From positions 1 to 64,000 of the forward strand of contig JAYKXP010000013.1 of NCBI GenBank assembly GCA_037176845.1: a stretch of DNA of 64,000 bases, given 5' to 3'. The DNA is from Paramarasmius palmivorus (lineage: Eukaryota; Basidiomycota; Agaricomycetes; Agaricales; Marasmiaceae). Numbering within the stretch: position 1 is the first letter of the stretch; each line of letters begins with the position of its first letter. Both the position numbers and the translations under genes were made by a program. The notes beneath the pieces are model-generated. The model ran no database searches, had not been told where the DNA came from, and saw only the letters and a program-made list of their open reading frames with translations. Below are positions 46,699 to 57,234 of this stretch, in pieces.

Positions 46699-48040
46699 CC
46701 CGATAAATCATTCGTCATCATTCTCGACGATGCGCACTACGCCCCAGATTGCCCTGTCAATCTGTTCTCTTTTGGAACGTTCCTCGAGGCAGGCATGAGG
46801 ATGTACTATGACGGAACGGAGGGGAGAATATACATGAAGAAACCCTCTCCTCGGGCATTTGGCATTAAAGTCATGCATCGTCTTCTTTTTGTCAAGTGCG
46901 AATTTGTCATGCCATCCATCAGCGAGATTGATACCTCAAACAATGTTTCCTACCTCTCACAACCTATACTGGAGGACATATTGATCGTGGCGCCAATGTT
47001 TGAAAGTCGACGGCATGACTTTGAACTTGGTCATGATAGGCTCATACATGCCGGGAGGGGTGTAGTGAAGCAGGTCCTATCTGGGAAATGTGGACCTGGT
47101 TTTGATGATTTTGTGTCCAGTGCTCCTCAGACTGGACATGTCTGCGATAGTTGTACCGAGGGCAAGCTTCCTCAACAGCCGTATTTCTCCTCAGAGACTC
47201 GCGCATCGAGGCCTCTTGAACTCGTCCATACCGACACTTGTGGCCCAATGCCGGTTATTTCTCCCCATGGCAACTTATACTTCCAAGTTCTATATGATGA
47301 CTTCACATGTTCAAATGCGGTGGTGTTTCTCAAGGACCGTTCGCAAGTTCCGCAAGCAATAAAGACTGTACTCATGCGATGGGAACTTCTGATGAACGAA
47401 CGAACAGTCAATATTCGCTGCGACGGGTCAGCCGAACAAGCCGAAGGAGAACTGATGGAATGGTACCAAGCCAAAGGTGTGCAGGTCCAAGTAACAGCTC
47501 CATATGCACATCCCCAGAATGGAAGTGCAGAACGATTCATTCGCGTACTTGAAGACGACATGAACGTTTTGCTGGCATGGGCGAATTTACCCTTGTCGTT
47601 TTGGGAAGATGCTATTCGGACATCATCATACATACGTTTTCGTCTACCCTGCACTGCTCTTCCTCGATACAAGACACCTTATGAGATCGTTCACAAAACT
47701 CAACCTAATTATGCAACTCTTCGTGCATGGGGGTGCCGTTGTTGGGTGGCCATTCCTCCAGAGTTAATGCAGAAGGGTAGTCCACGTCGCTATGAGGCCA
47801 TCTTTGTAGGATATGAAGAAGGTCGTATTGGATGGAGAGTACGTGATCTAAAGGGTCGCTACCGGTTCTCTCGGGATGTCGTTTTTGATGAAAACACACC
47901 TGGGTACTTGGGCCGTGTCCCAGACAACTACTATGCACCGATAACCTTGTCTAATAACAAACCGGGTACGCCTTCCAATATTCCACAACTGCTGGATGAA
48001 GAGCATGTTTCGGTCACCGAGGCTAGTATCGAGGATGAAG
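46699..48040 (+). CDS. Copia pol: end of protease, GAG-pre-integrase and integrase (3'-truncated)
   Basis: No own start; the frame continues from the gag-protease part after the TAA. The His/Cys zinc-binding region (HDRLIHAGRG ... CDSCTEGK) lies at ~47030-47165. The integrase DDE triad is visible as VHTDTCGP (~47227), RCDGSAE (~47420) and NGSAERFIRVLEDD (~47520), followed by the copia C-terminal RRYEAIFVGYEEG (~47787). Coding runs to the target octamer at 48040 (EASIEDE) and would proceed into GMDLPARAK at 21531 in the other half. It would insert the cDNA if the element were whole. Confidence 0.92.
48033..48040. repeat. Target duplication GGATGAAG, left of giant element copy 2
   Basis: Reverse complement of CTTCATCC at 21524-21531. 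It lies in copia codons for EDEG. Confidence 0.85.
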
Positions 48041-48136
48041 CAGGCGGCACGGCAAAATTTTTCGAAAAAGCTCCGAAGAGGTTCCACACATCTATTACAA
48101 AAAACACCGAAGATCTTCGGGCTATTTCCTTTTTAA
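48041..48136 (+). repeat. Left terminal inverted repeat, copy 2
   Basis: CAGGCGGCACGGC tip, CTCCGAAG, ACATCTATTAC and palindrome CCGAAGATCTTCGG. Identical to the right end of copy 1. Confidence 0.88.
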
Positions 48137-48234
48137 GTAAGGCATCTCATCCATCAACTCTTTTTTAAAACCACATTTTGGGTTGAAGTTCATTTATTTC
48201 AAAACAACCAGGTCAATTAATTCAAAAATCAAGA

Positions 48235-48282
48235 TTTTGTCAAAACCATAATATAATAATCAATAGGAACATTTTGTCAAAA
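48235..48282. repeat. Subterminal TTTTGTCAAAA motifs, left end copy 2
   Basis: Exact copies at 48235-48245 and 48272-48282. Confidence 0.6.
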
Positions 48283-48545
48283 CTGTAATGATATAACAAT
48301 ATATAAGAACCATTTTTAAAAAGGAGTAAGATAGAATAAATTATCATATATGAACAGGAACGGGAATTGGGATTGGGAACGGAAACGGGAATGGGGAATA
48401 AGCTCCTCGATGGTGAATCCAAGATAGAATAAATTATCATATATGAATAGGAACGGGAATTGGGATTGGGAACGGAAACGGGAACAGGAACAGGAATTGG
48501 GAATAAGCTCCCCAATGGTGAATCCAAGAAAGAGATATACCTAAT

Positions 48546-51500
48546 TTACTGTCGACCCCGAGGTCGACCTTGGGTTGAATGTGGTGGTTTGGCCTGGGAA
48601 GGGTGTTTGCCAGAGGAATGTGGTTTTGCCATAGATCGTAGACGCTGGGATGAGCGTGGTGCTTGAGATGAAAGAGGTGCTTGGGATGAAAGGGGTGCTT
48701 GGGTTGAACGTGGTTTCTTAGGAGCTGGTTCGGGTTCGGAATCAGAACCAGGCTCAAGTGGTTGGGTCTTGTTGCTCCATTTGATCATGCACTCTAGAAC
48801 CCAGAGCATGTCATCAGCAGCATCATTCCAACTTTCTGAACCACCCAGCTGTATCTCCTTCAAGAACCACCATCGGAGACACATAATTGGGACCACTAGC
48901 CCCCGTTCCCCCGGATAGAAAAGGTCTGACCAATCCCCTTGGTCGAAATCTCGCTCCATAGTACCATCCTCTCTCCGTCGTCTCCAGTCGGGGTTAAGAG
49001 CATCCCACCAAAGAAGATATCGTCCTTTGAACTCCTCAAGAGTTCCCATCTGTCTGGGCAAGTCGGTATACGTTCGTCCTTGCTGGAACCACCAAGTGAC
49101 TGAGGAAGGTCGCTTATCATCTTTGGGTATGCCTTTGGTGGGACTATGGTATCCGTAAGTGCCTTCGAGCCTAATGAGAGCATCGACAATATTATTCCAG
49201 ACATCTAGCTCCAGGAGACTCTCGTTGTGGCACAAAACTTCTACAGCGGTGTGGATCCATGGTGCAGTGATATTAGCCTGAGAGAGTCGGTTGAGGGGTC
49301 CAGGAGGTGTTAGAGATGAAGAATGTCGTGAAGTTGTCGAGTGGCAAGATGCAGGCTGGTCAACGTCCATGTTTTCCGATGAAGAAAGATCATGGGAAAT
49401 CACCACTTTGGCCTGGGTATATGGAGGACCAAGAGAATCAGGGACTGGAATGTGGATGCGGGTGAATGGTCGATGGTTTGTCCAGACTTCGACATCTCCT
49501 TGAGATGAAGTCATGACATCGTCAGCGGACGTTGTGTTATCGTCAGGGATGTGGGTTTTCTGAAGACGGTGATCTGAAATAGCCACCACCACCACCTCCT
49601 CCTCCTCCCCCGAAGAACTTTCAGAGTCTCCGATGATGATGAGACGAGATCGCATCTTCTGGCTCATCCTCTTCGCCGGTCGAGCCTTAACAACAGGTGC
49701 TGGTCGTTTGGCCGGAACCCTCGGTTGAAGAGGATCACGGATAGGGCCACCTTCCAATGTACGTAGCCTGGGAGCAACGTATTGACTAGGTGGTGGTGGT
49801 GGTGGTGTTAAGGAATCAGCAGCAGCGTTGTTCGGCGAAGGAGAGGCATCGGCCACCGGTAGTGGTCTTGAGGAAGCAGCAGCAGCGGTGTTTGGCGAAG
49901 GCGAAGGAGAGGCATCGACCGCTGGTAGTGGAGATGTGTCGGTAGTGGGAGAGACAAGACGCTGAGGAAGAGATGTGGACAGCGCCTGCGTTGCATCTAG
50001 AATACATTGGCTAAGGTTCATAGCAAAGCATAACAGAACCTACCTGCACTTGCAGATGTCATTACAACATCAGTGTCTATAATTCAACAATGAGATTCAA
50101 ACAGTAAGCAAATGAAACATGAACGAACCACATGCCGGAAGGGGCCGGTCGATGTTTGGATTGGTTTCAATAGCAGGAGCGTTATCTGGAAGAAACATAT
50201 CAGAGAGGTAATAGTACCAAAGAATATCACAACCACTAACCACCAGCAGGGCTGGTATTGACGACCTTGGGCTCTGCGCTTTCGTCGTCAGATTCAAGGT
50301 TCCAATCTTCCCACTGCTCCGAATCATCCGAATCGTCTGATGATTCCTCTGATTCGGATTCGCTTTCCAAAAAGCTATTACTGCCGCCGGTATCTGAGAA
50401 TTCGATCAGAATGATGCATCGAACAGTGATTGACAGGCAACGTTGAACGTGTTACACCAGGTAACGGTCTCACCTTCTTTTCCCTTTCCCTTTCCCTTCT
50501 TCGATTCATGCTCGTCGACGGCTTGAAGCCACTTGAAGAAGTAGCTCGCTGCCTTTTCAACCCCAGGCTTGTCGTGCTCGTCCCATCGTTTTCCCTCAGG
50601 ACCCGTTCCCGAATGCATCCTTCAAGCAGTCAATACCATTGTTGATTTGAGATGACACGTCACGTACACTAGAAGAGGGAAGCCTTGGCCTTTGACATCC
50701 GGAGGACCACCTGCAAAGAGCGTAATTTGGAAACCGGTGAGTGCAGCAATATCGTCGAGTAGCGCCTGTCCAGTTGACTTGAGATTCTTTTGTCGGCTAG
50801 AGATTGCCATACTCAGAAATATAAACAAAGAAGATAGAAGACACGCACAGCTTTTGCATCTTGGGCGAATTATCCAGACCTTCGGTTAGGTTTGTTGAAG
50901 ACCACTTCTCCAAACGCTCGATGTGATCCTCCCTGTTTTCCAGATCAAGCTTTGCATGGACCTCGGGTGGCTCTGAATCTAGGAGTGACTGGGCAACCGC
51001 ACACCGAATCGACAAGGCACGCTTTCCAAGCCGGACAAGCCTTTCGTCGATCCCAGCTACTACTTGGACATCTGCGTCCTCACCCTTGCCTTCACCCTCG
51101 TCCTCACCCTCATCCGAGTCACTACTCGAGTCAGCTTTGATGACGGTGCGAATGAACCTTAGCTCGGGGGAAAGGTTTTGAACGTCGTCAACATCGTCAA
51201 CGTTGACTCCGAGTTCTTCAACCTCTTCGAGAAACTGGCGTTCGAATTCAGCCTTACACTTCTCTTGGTAAAGCTCATGGGACATATAAAACTTGTGTAG
51301 AGCGAGCTTGCAAGGCTTTCGGGCACTCTCGGAGAGAGCTTTATGATAGCCTTCCCATCCCGACTTTGAGGCCCTCGAATCATCGTTTCGGTGGTTATAA
51401 AACCAACGCGTCATACCCTGAAATGTCACAAAGTCAGCAAACCTCGAGGAAACATGGCGATTGGGACCTACGCCATTCAATGCATCTCCGATAAGCATCG

Positions 51501-52275
51501 GCACAAACTTGGTAACCTGCCCCTTCTTCTTCTTCTTCGAGACATCCCACAGATGGGCATATGGATGCTTGGGAGTAGGTTCGCCATCCGCATGGGCAAT
51601 TTCAGCATCAGCATAGTAAGTGAACTTCTTCCGGAATCTCTCGAAGAGTGGAATCAAGAATGCACTCTTGTTTCCAGTGATCTTCTTATATGCTGGAATC
51701 CTCATCTTGAGAAACGCCTTCTCGGGACCCCGGAACAAGCCCTTGTTTCCTCGCTTCGTTTTCTTGCCGGATTTGCCAGATTTGCCAGCCTTTGACGAAG
51801 CCTTTGACGACTTGGACGACTTGGACGGCTTTGATGGAGTCTTGGACGACGTCTTGGAGGACGACTTGGACGACTTGGACGAAGATGACGATGCCGTTCG
51901 CTTCGTCCCCTTGGTGCTGGTAGATGGCGTAGTTGCATCTGTGGAAGCAGTATCCGTAGAAGATGATGCCGTTCCTCCCCCTTTCCCCTGAATGGGTTTC
52001 GACGTGGACGATGATGCAGCTGTGGAAGCCTTGCGAAGTTTCTTCAGCTTAGCCGTATCACCACCGCTAGGTTTCAGTACGCTAGTACTTGAACTCGTAG
52101 CAGATCCCTGGCTACCCTTGCGCTGGTTTGTCGTGGACGCACTGGATTTCTTAGACGGCTTGCCTGTTGAGGTGGCATCAGCAAAAGGATTGAAAGCTCG
52201 AGTCAGCAATGAATTGGTACAAGAGAGAGAGGACATACCGTCGTTGGACACGTCTGTGTCTTTGGAGTTCCCCAT
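48546..52275 (-). CDS. Long Ser/Lys-rich hypothetical cargo protein, copy 2
   Basis: Function unknown. The start MGNSKDTDVSND at 52275 is followed by a probable in-frame intron and a Ser/Thr/Lys tract (KSSKSSSKTSSK type, ~51930-51770). A conserved-looking domain follows (FLKMRIPAYKKITGNKSAF, RFADFVTFQGMTRWFYNHR, LALHKFYMSHELYQEK), then acidic repeats, and after short introns an alpha/beta segment (GQALLDDIAALTGFQITLFA, KAASYFFKWLQAV). The last exon (50021-48546) has a Pro-rich region and a Trp-rich module (SVTWWFQQGRTYTDLPRQ, RYLLWWDALNPDWRRR). I joined these because introns at ~50845-50800 and ~50665-50617 keep phase. From memory it resembles a large Agaricomycete family of transposon-linked hypothetical proteins; unverified. 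The basic tract suggests nuclear or DNA association. Confidence 0.6.
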
Positions 52276-52440
52276 GGTTGGAATCGGGAATGAACGGTGG
52301 AGTTAGGCGAGTTGTTGGTTCGGGTTAGAGTTCAAGGTGGTACGATAATGATGTTGTAATCTTCCAAACAAGTCCGTCATCGGTGTTGAATCAATACTTT
52401 TTTAAAAAAGATACAAGTTTTGGGCGCTACGGGCGATGCT

Positions 52441-54315
52441 CTACGTTAAGAGGGTCTCTATTTTTACACGCTTGGACGGCCGGCTATCTTCTTCGTCTGA
52501 GCTTTCTCCCAGGGAACTCAGTTCACTCTCCTCAGCCAACGCCTCTCCCTTGTAGTCGCCACATTCTAATTCGAATAGGCGAGTATATTTACGAAGACCA
52601 GACCTTGCCCTATCTTTCCTCATCTGATCTCGCTGCGCTAGCTGCTCCGCTGTCGATGTTGACAAAAACTCTTTATCGCTCATTCCTCCATTAGAGATCC
52701 ACCGGAACAAGCCCCCTGCTGTGTATTGGACAATTGAGTATCGAGTCTCCCCTGGCTGTGTTGGGAGGTTGGAATGAGTGATAAGCGCCGATGGAAAAAG
52801 AATCGTTGTTCCAGGAGGAAACCGAATGGCTATCCCCAAGTTCCAAAAAACCAGATGGCCACCAAGGTCGGGGTCGAACTTCCCGAACGCAGTGACCGCA
52901 CACCACGACTGAGCATAATTACCAAAGTCCGTATGGACTGCAGTGACAACTTGGGGCTCCGAAGGGCCTACATTCGCGGAGTTCACGGTGAACGCTGCCC
53001 AGTATGGACCGTCTGGGTTGGGATATTTTGGGGGTTCGATATCGGGAAATTGGCTGGTGAGGGACCTTATGCACTCGCTGCTTTCTACGGCAAGCTTATA
53101 GCCATAGGTCTTGTAAAGAGCTGGTCGAACGCTTCGGAATCAGCGATTGTAGCGAAAATGGGCAAAGGCTGCTTACTTCCTGTGTGTCCCAAGATCCGCT
53201 GAATATCTGCGTTCTTCTGTAGCTCGTCCATTGCCTTCCGCGTCGTCTTCCGCCGAATCGCCATGTTAGCAGGCCTTTTTTGGCCACCTCCAAACGATGG
53301 CCCCTTGTGGACTGTTGAATACCTCCCATTAGACCGGCGATTTGCGAAGTCCTTCGTCGTGAGGCCTGCAGTCTGATGAAATTTGGCGATGGCGCTTGTT
53401 GCCCGATCAACCACGCCGCCCCATGATTTATCCTTGATACCGGCGCCGAGAACTGTCCAAATACGATCTTTGCGATCAACAAGAAGAGTTGTCGTCCTGT
53501 CGAGGAAGCTGTCAGCCGGAAATGCGGATGTCACCATATGGGCGCTTACTTTCCATCCCAGTTAAACCGTTTCAATTTCGAAATGGGCGGCAGTTGGTCG
53601 GGTGAGACTTCCTTGCGACCGATAAAGCCAGGGTTCGAGACGGGAAGGGCGCCCACATCGAAGTCAAGAACGACGTGTTTAGCTTGCAAGGCCTTCCGCT
53701 GTGCATCTTTCGATACGTCTCCATTTTTCCTACGTCCCGTTGCCTCCAGGCGTCGAATATCGCGCTTTCTGCGCGTGCGCGCTGCATTCCGCTTTTGGCG
53801 TCGTGATGGCCCATCGATGCTGGGTTCCGCAGCTGGTGAGGGAGCGTCTTCGTTTGTCTGGCCTTGCGCGTTAACAAACGCATCGTACGCTACGGCGAGA
53901 TCAGCCAAAGATTCATCGTCAACCACCTCTTCTACCCCGAAACAGTCGTCTTCGATCTCAACAACATCGTCAAGGTAGTCCCCTGCATCCTCGAAAGACG
54001 TGCGAAACTTGTTCTCCTTGTCGAGAAAGGCCTCTAAATCGACGTTCTTGAAGCGAAATGCCTTGAAATTACGAGGCACCGGCAGGATATCTGCAATGTA
54101 AAAATACGGTCAGCCATGGGGCATTTAAGGCGTCAGCAAGAGAAAAAGATGGAAAGGTATACGTCTATTGGCAGCAATGCCCCGTCTGCGCGTAACCGCG
54201 TCAGGTCCATGGAACGACCGTGACTGGGCAACGTTACCGCCGTGCATGCGTTGGAGGATACGACAAGGATGTCAAAAAAAAAAAAGGACGGTTGAAACTC
54301 ACCATTTGGTGCCAT
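52441..54315 (-). CDS. TET/JBP-family 2-oxoglutarate/Fe(II) dioxygenase, copy 2
   Basis: Predicted nuclear dioxygenase that oxidises 5-methylcytosine (TET) or thymine (JBP) in DNA. Exons 54315-54303, 54090-53550, 53508-53177 and 53120-52441 total 1566 nt (521 residues) in phase. The N-terminal ~180 residues contain acidic stretches and a basic KRKRDIRR-like segment. The catalytic domain (~190-450) has HTD (~358-360) and H411 as Fe ligands and R422 in GETRYS as the likely 2-oxoglutarate contact, plus the fungal-type block PDLGGHLVFWNLGIAIRFPP and QYTAGGLFRW. KDZ-linked TET/JBP genes are established in basidiomycetes; the choice of base oxidised cannot be read from the sequence. It shares a 261-bp divergent promoter region with the CxxC gene. 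Confidence 0.88.
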
Positions 54316-54576
54316 TGCAGGTGAATGCTTGCCTGGGCTTGTCGACTGGGATGTTCGTTTTTCTGAAAGTGGGCCGATATGATGGTTGCAGTTGAAAGGC
54401 AGTGCGTGGCATATCACGGCATGCACCATCGCGATGTCTTCGGAAATTGCAACGTGACCGTTGTGACCGTTACGTCCTCCTCTTCTTGCTTCACTCCCCT
54501 CACCTTCACGCCTGTGCCCTTGTCCCTCAGCCTTTATTCTTACCCTTGAGTCTTCTCTTATCTTTCAAATATCCGA
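54316..54576. promoter_or_regulatory. Divergent promoter region between TET/JBP and the CxxC gene, copy 2
   Basis: 261 bp separate the two start codons, so both genes probably share control elements. I see no clear TATA box. The region is rich in CpG in copy 2 and partly CpG-depleted in copy 1 (30477-30738). Confidence 0.4.
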
Positions 54577-55359
54577 ATGGCACCCAGAATCCATGTTCTC
54601 GAACCTGCCTGTGGACCGACTCCACCATTCAGAAGGGCTCCAACCAAGAAACGTCTCCAAAGGTAGTTTTTGTTTTCACCCTAAGCTCCAAAGGTCTGAC
54701 TCTCTACTGACAGCGACGACGAAATCTCCATAAGTTCTGCCTCCACCAGTGAAAGCTCCGCCTCTCCGGTAAGTCATTTGTTATCTCCGTTAGCTACACT
54801 ATCCTCAAACACCTCGACACTTACAGAACCCTCCGAACACAGCAGCCGGCGTCAAAAGAAAGGCACCCCCAAAGATCAGTCCAAGTCGCCGACGCCCGTA
54901 CAAACGCAAGCCCCCCAGGGAAGTTAGTAGTAGCAACACGGATGAGGGCGACGTTGTGGAGATTACACACACCGAGTTTCGGGTGCGTATTCCATCACAA
55001 AATTCAGCCTTAGACTCATGAATTGTTAGCAATCCGTGCGCAGAAAACGCACTACCCGAGGAAAAGTCACCAAGGTAAAGATCGTTCGCGTTCGATCTAG
55101 AAGATGCACTCATCGTTGTCTCCAGGAATACGCCGACAAGAACGTTGCGACCGACATCGTTGACGATGAAGAGCTCCTCACATTCGAAGACAAAAAGGTT
55201 GGACCTGATACCACGGATGATGCCCCTTCCGCCACCGCCACCGTTACCGTTGGCAGCTGGCTTTGCCCAGCCTGCTCGTTTCCCGCTATCACCGAAGAGA
55301 TGTCGCTTGAGGGGTATACCTCCAGTGAGGACGAAGCTCCTCAGTTCCTCACTGGCTAG
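54577..55359 (+). CDS. Small basic nuclear-looking protein with CxxC motif, copy 2
   Basis: Function unknown. Starts MAPRIHVLEPACGPTPP at 54577. Short introns at about 54664-54713, 54770-54827 and 54985-55029 are consistent with GT-AG. The spliced protein has a basic, Pro-rich middle (KRKAPPKISPSRRRPYKRK), a segment RRCTHRCLQEYADKN and a C-terminal WLCPACSFPAITEE, followed by an acidic tail ending FLTG. The Cys/His spacing (CTHRC ... CPAC) could bind one zinc. It is divergently arranged with the TET/JBP gene, so it may act with it; this is inference from position only. Confidence 0.6.
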
Positions 55360-55817
55360 GTTTCAGCGGTCATCCCTCGTCGGGGACATGGGTCATACAT
55401 TTTCTTGAATACAGCCACCTCACTATACACGCGTTTCAATCTACAGGCAATCTGTACAGCTTTTCTATATATCTCAAGTTCATAGCATTCACTTCTTATG
55501 GACCTTTATACCAATCCTCAGTTGCATGTGGCGATTAATATGGACGAATTCACTGTTCGTAGTCAAAGATGGTAATTCAGATAAAATGAAGTCGAACTTG
55601 GAATCGTAGGCAGGATTAGAATCCGTCGCGATATCATCGAGTTGGAATCTTAAGTTCACTGAAGCACTGAAATCATGCTGCCTGACACTACGTAACTTGT
55701 GGCGGCCAATATTTGTGTTTGCGTACCTAGGGTTCTACGTAAAGACACCGGGGCAAACAAAGCTTGGCTATTTTCCGCTCTTCTTGAACCCATTCCTCTG
55801 AAGCGAATAACCCGACC

Positions 55818-56692
55818 ATGGAACATTGGAAGATCGCGATACTGGGAGATGGCGGCGTTGGAAAAACAGCTCTCGCCGTTAAGGTACGTTTATATTTGCC
55901 CTCTTGCTATGGCTTTGGCTCCAGTGGCTCAACGCTGACCTTCCAACCGTTAGTTCATTTTCAATCGATTCGTACGTGAGTAAAGGATTCATTTGACGTA
56001 CCAGTTCAAGTTCACTTACCAAAGATTGCATGAATAATAGGGGTACGTTTCTTGCCATTCTCCTTGCCAATAACACTGATAGCAGGTCAACAGACCTACG
56101 ACCCGACAATTGAAGATGCCTACCGACAGAGATTTGCAGTTGATAACAGAATGGTTACGGTGGAGATCCTGGATACTGCTGGCCAAGGTGAGCGAATCAT
56201 AGACGTTGTTTTACAAACCACTGACAAAACTCCCCTAGACGAATTTGCTCCAATCATGGCTCAGCAGATCAAGTAAGAAACGCGACTTTTGTCCCAATAT
56301 GTCGCTCACTTTCATTATCTAGGCAATCAGAAGGCTTTATTCTTGTTTATAGCGTGACTTCGCGCTTCTCGTTTACGCGTATTGGATCGTTCTACCGCGA
56401 AATTCTCAGACTGAAGGGGAAGGATGTGCCAATCATCATGGTCGCAAACAAAGAAGACATTGCAGCTGAACGACAGGTGCCAATCCATGATGGGACTACA
56501 ATGGCGGAATCTATGAAATGTACATTCTTTGAAACATCTGCGATGACGGGGTACAACGTAGAGCCTGTCTTCGCGGAAGTAGTCCGCAGCCTTCGAATCA
56601 ACGCAGCCTATCAAGCCTCTTGCCAGCCCAAAAGGCCCAAGCACGCGAAATTGAAAAGGGTGTTTTCGGCGTTGAAGTGTATCATCATGTAA
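55818..56692 (+). CDS. Ras-family small GTPase, copy 2
   Basis: Complete Ras-type GTPase carried by the transposon. Exons 55818-55883, 55954-55975, 56086-56187, 56239-56272 and 56323-56692 total 594 nt, 197 residues, the usual Ras size. Motifs: P-loop GDGGVGKT (G1), YDPTIEDAYR switch I/effector region (G2), DTAGQ (G3), NKED (G4), ETSAM (G5), and a basic C-terminus ending CIIM, a CAAX box for prenylation and membrane attachment. The QSEGFILVYSVTSRFSF block is Ras-like rather than Rho- or Rab-like. Q of DTAGQ is followed by DEF instead of EEY. It was probably captured from a host ras gene; the regular intron pattern suggests capture at DNA level. The effect on the host or element is unknown. 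Confidence 0.88.
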
Positions 56693-57234
56693 CTCGGTCA
56701 GGTTACTTTACCCAAGATCCTCCTATCGCGACCTTTCTTGCTTTCCGTCACCTCTACCACATCATGTACCATTCACGGCTATTTTTCTCCGAGTCACTTC
56801 AGGTTGCTAGTAGGCCGTTCGATTTCTTTGCAATCTACATTCCATATATCCTGTCTATGTGTTCAGCACCATGTTTTGTTAGCCTTTGATACCTAATCTG
56901 ATACCTTCGTGGATCCTCCATTCCCATCCATTCTATCCTATGGCCTTGGAACTTGTCCAGTTGACTAAAAGACCGTTATCGAGTGCCTTGCATGCATAGC
57001 CAAACCTGAAAAACGCACCTGCTAGATCGCTAAGACAGACTGGTGAGATTATAACCGCCTACTCTTGTGTGCTTGTAAGTAGCTCGCTTGGCGCTCGCGA
57101 CGCAAGTGCTAGCGCTCATTCGTAATTTGCTACTTGTCATCTACCGATATTAGCGTGGGAAGTCGGAGGTTGAAAATGGTAGCTGGCACGTTCCAACCTT
57201 TCCCAACCTTTCCCAACCTCTCCCAACGTCCCCC

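Larger units (their letters stand above)
43772..48040 (+). mobile_element. 5' half of the split Ty1/copia element
   Basis: Target duplication ATGCG (43767-43771), 5' LTR (43772-44048), PBS, gag-protease frame, then GAG-pre-integrase and integrase up to the GGATGAAG octamer at 48033-48040, where the giant element starts. The 3' half is at 19128-21531 in opposite orientation. Together they account for one complete element. Confidence 0.92.
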
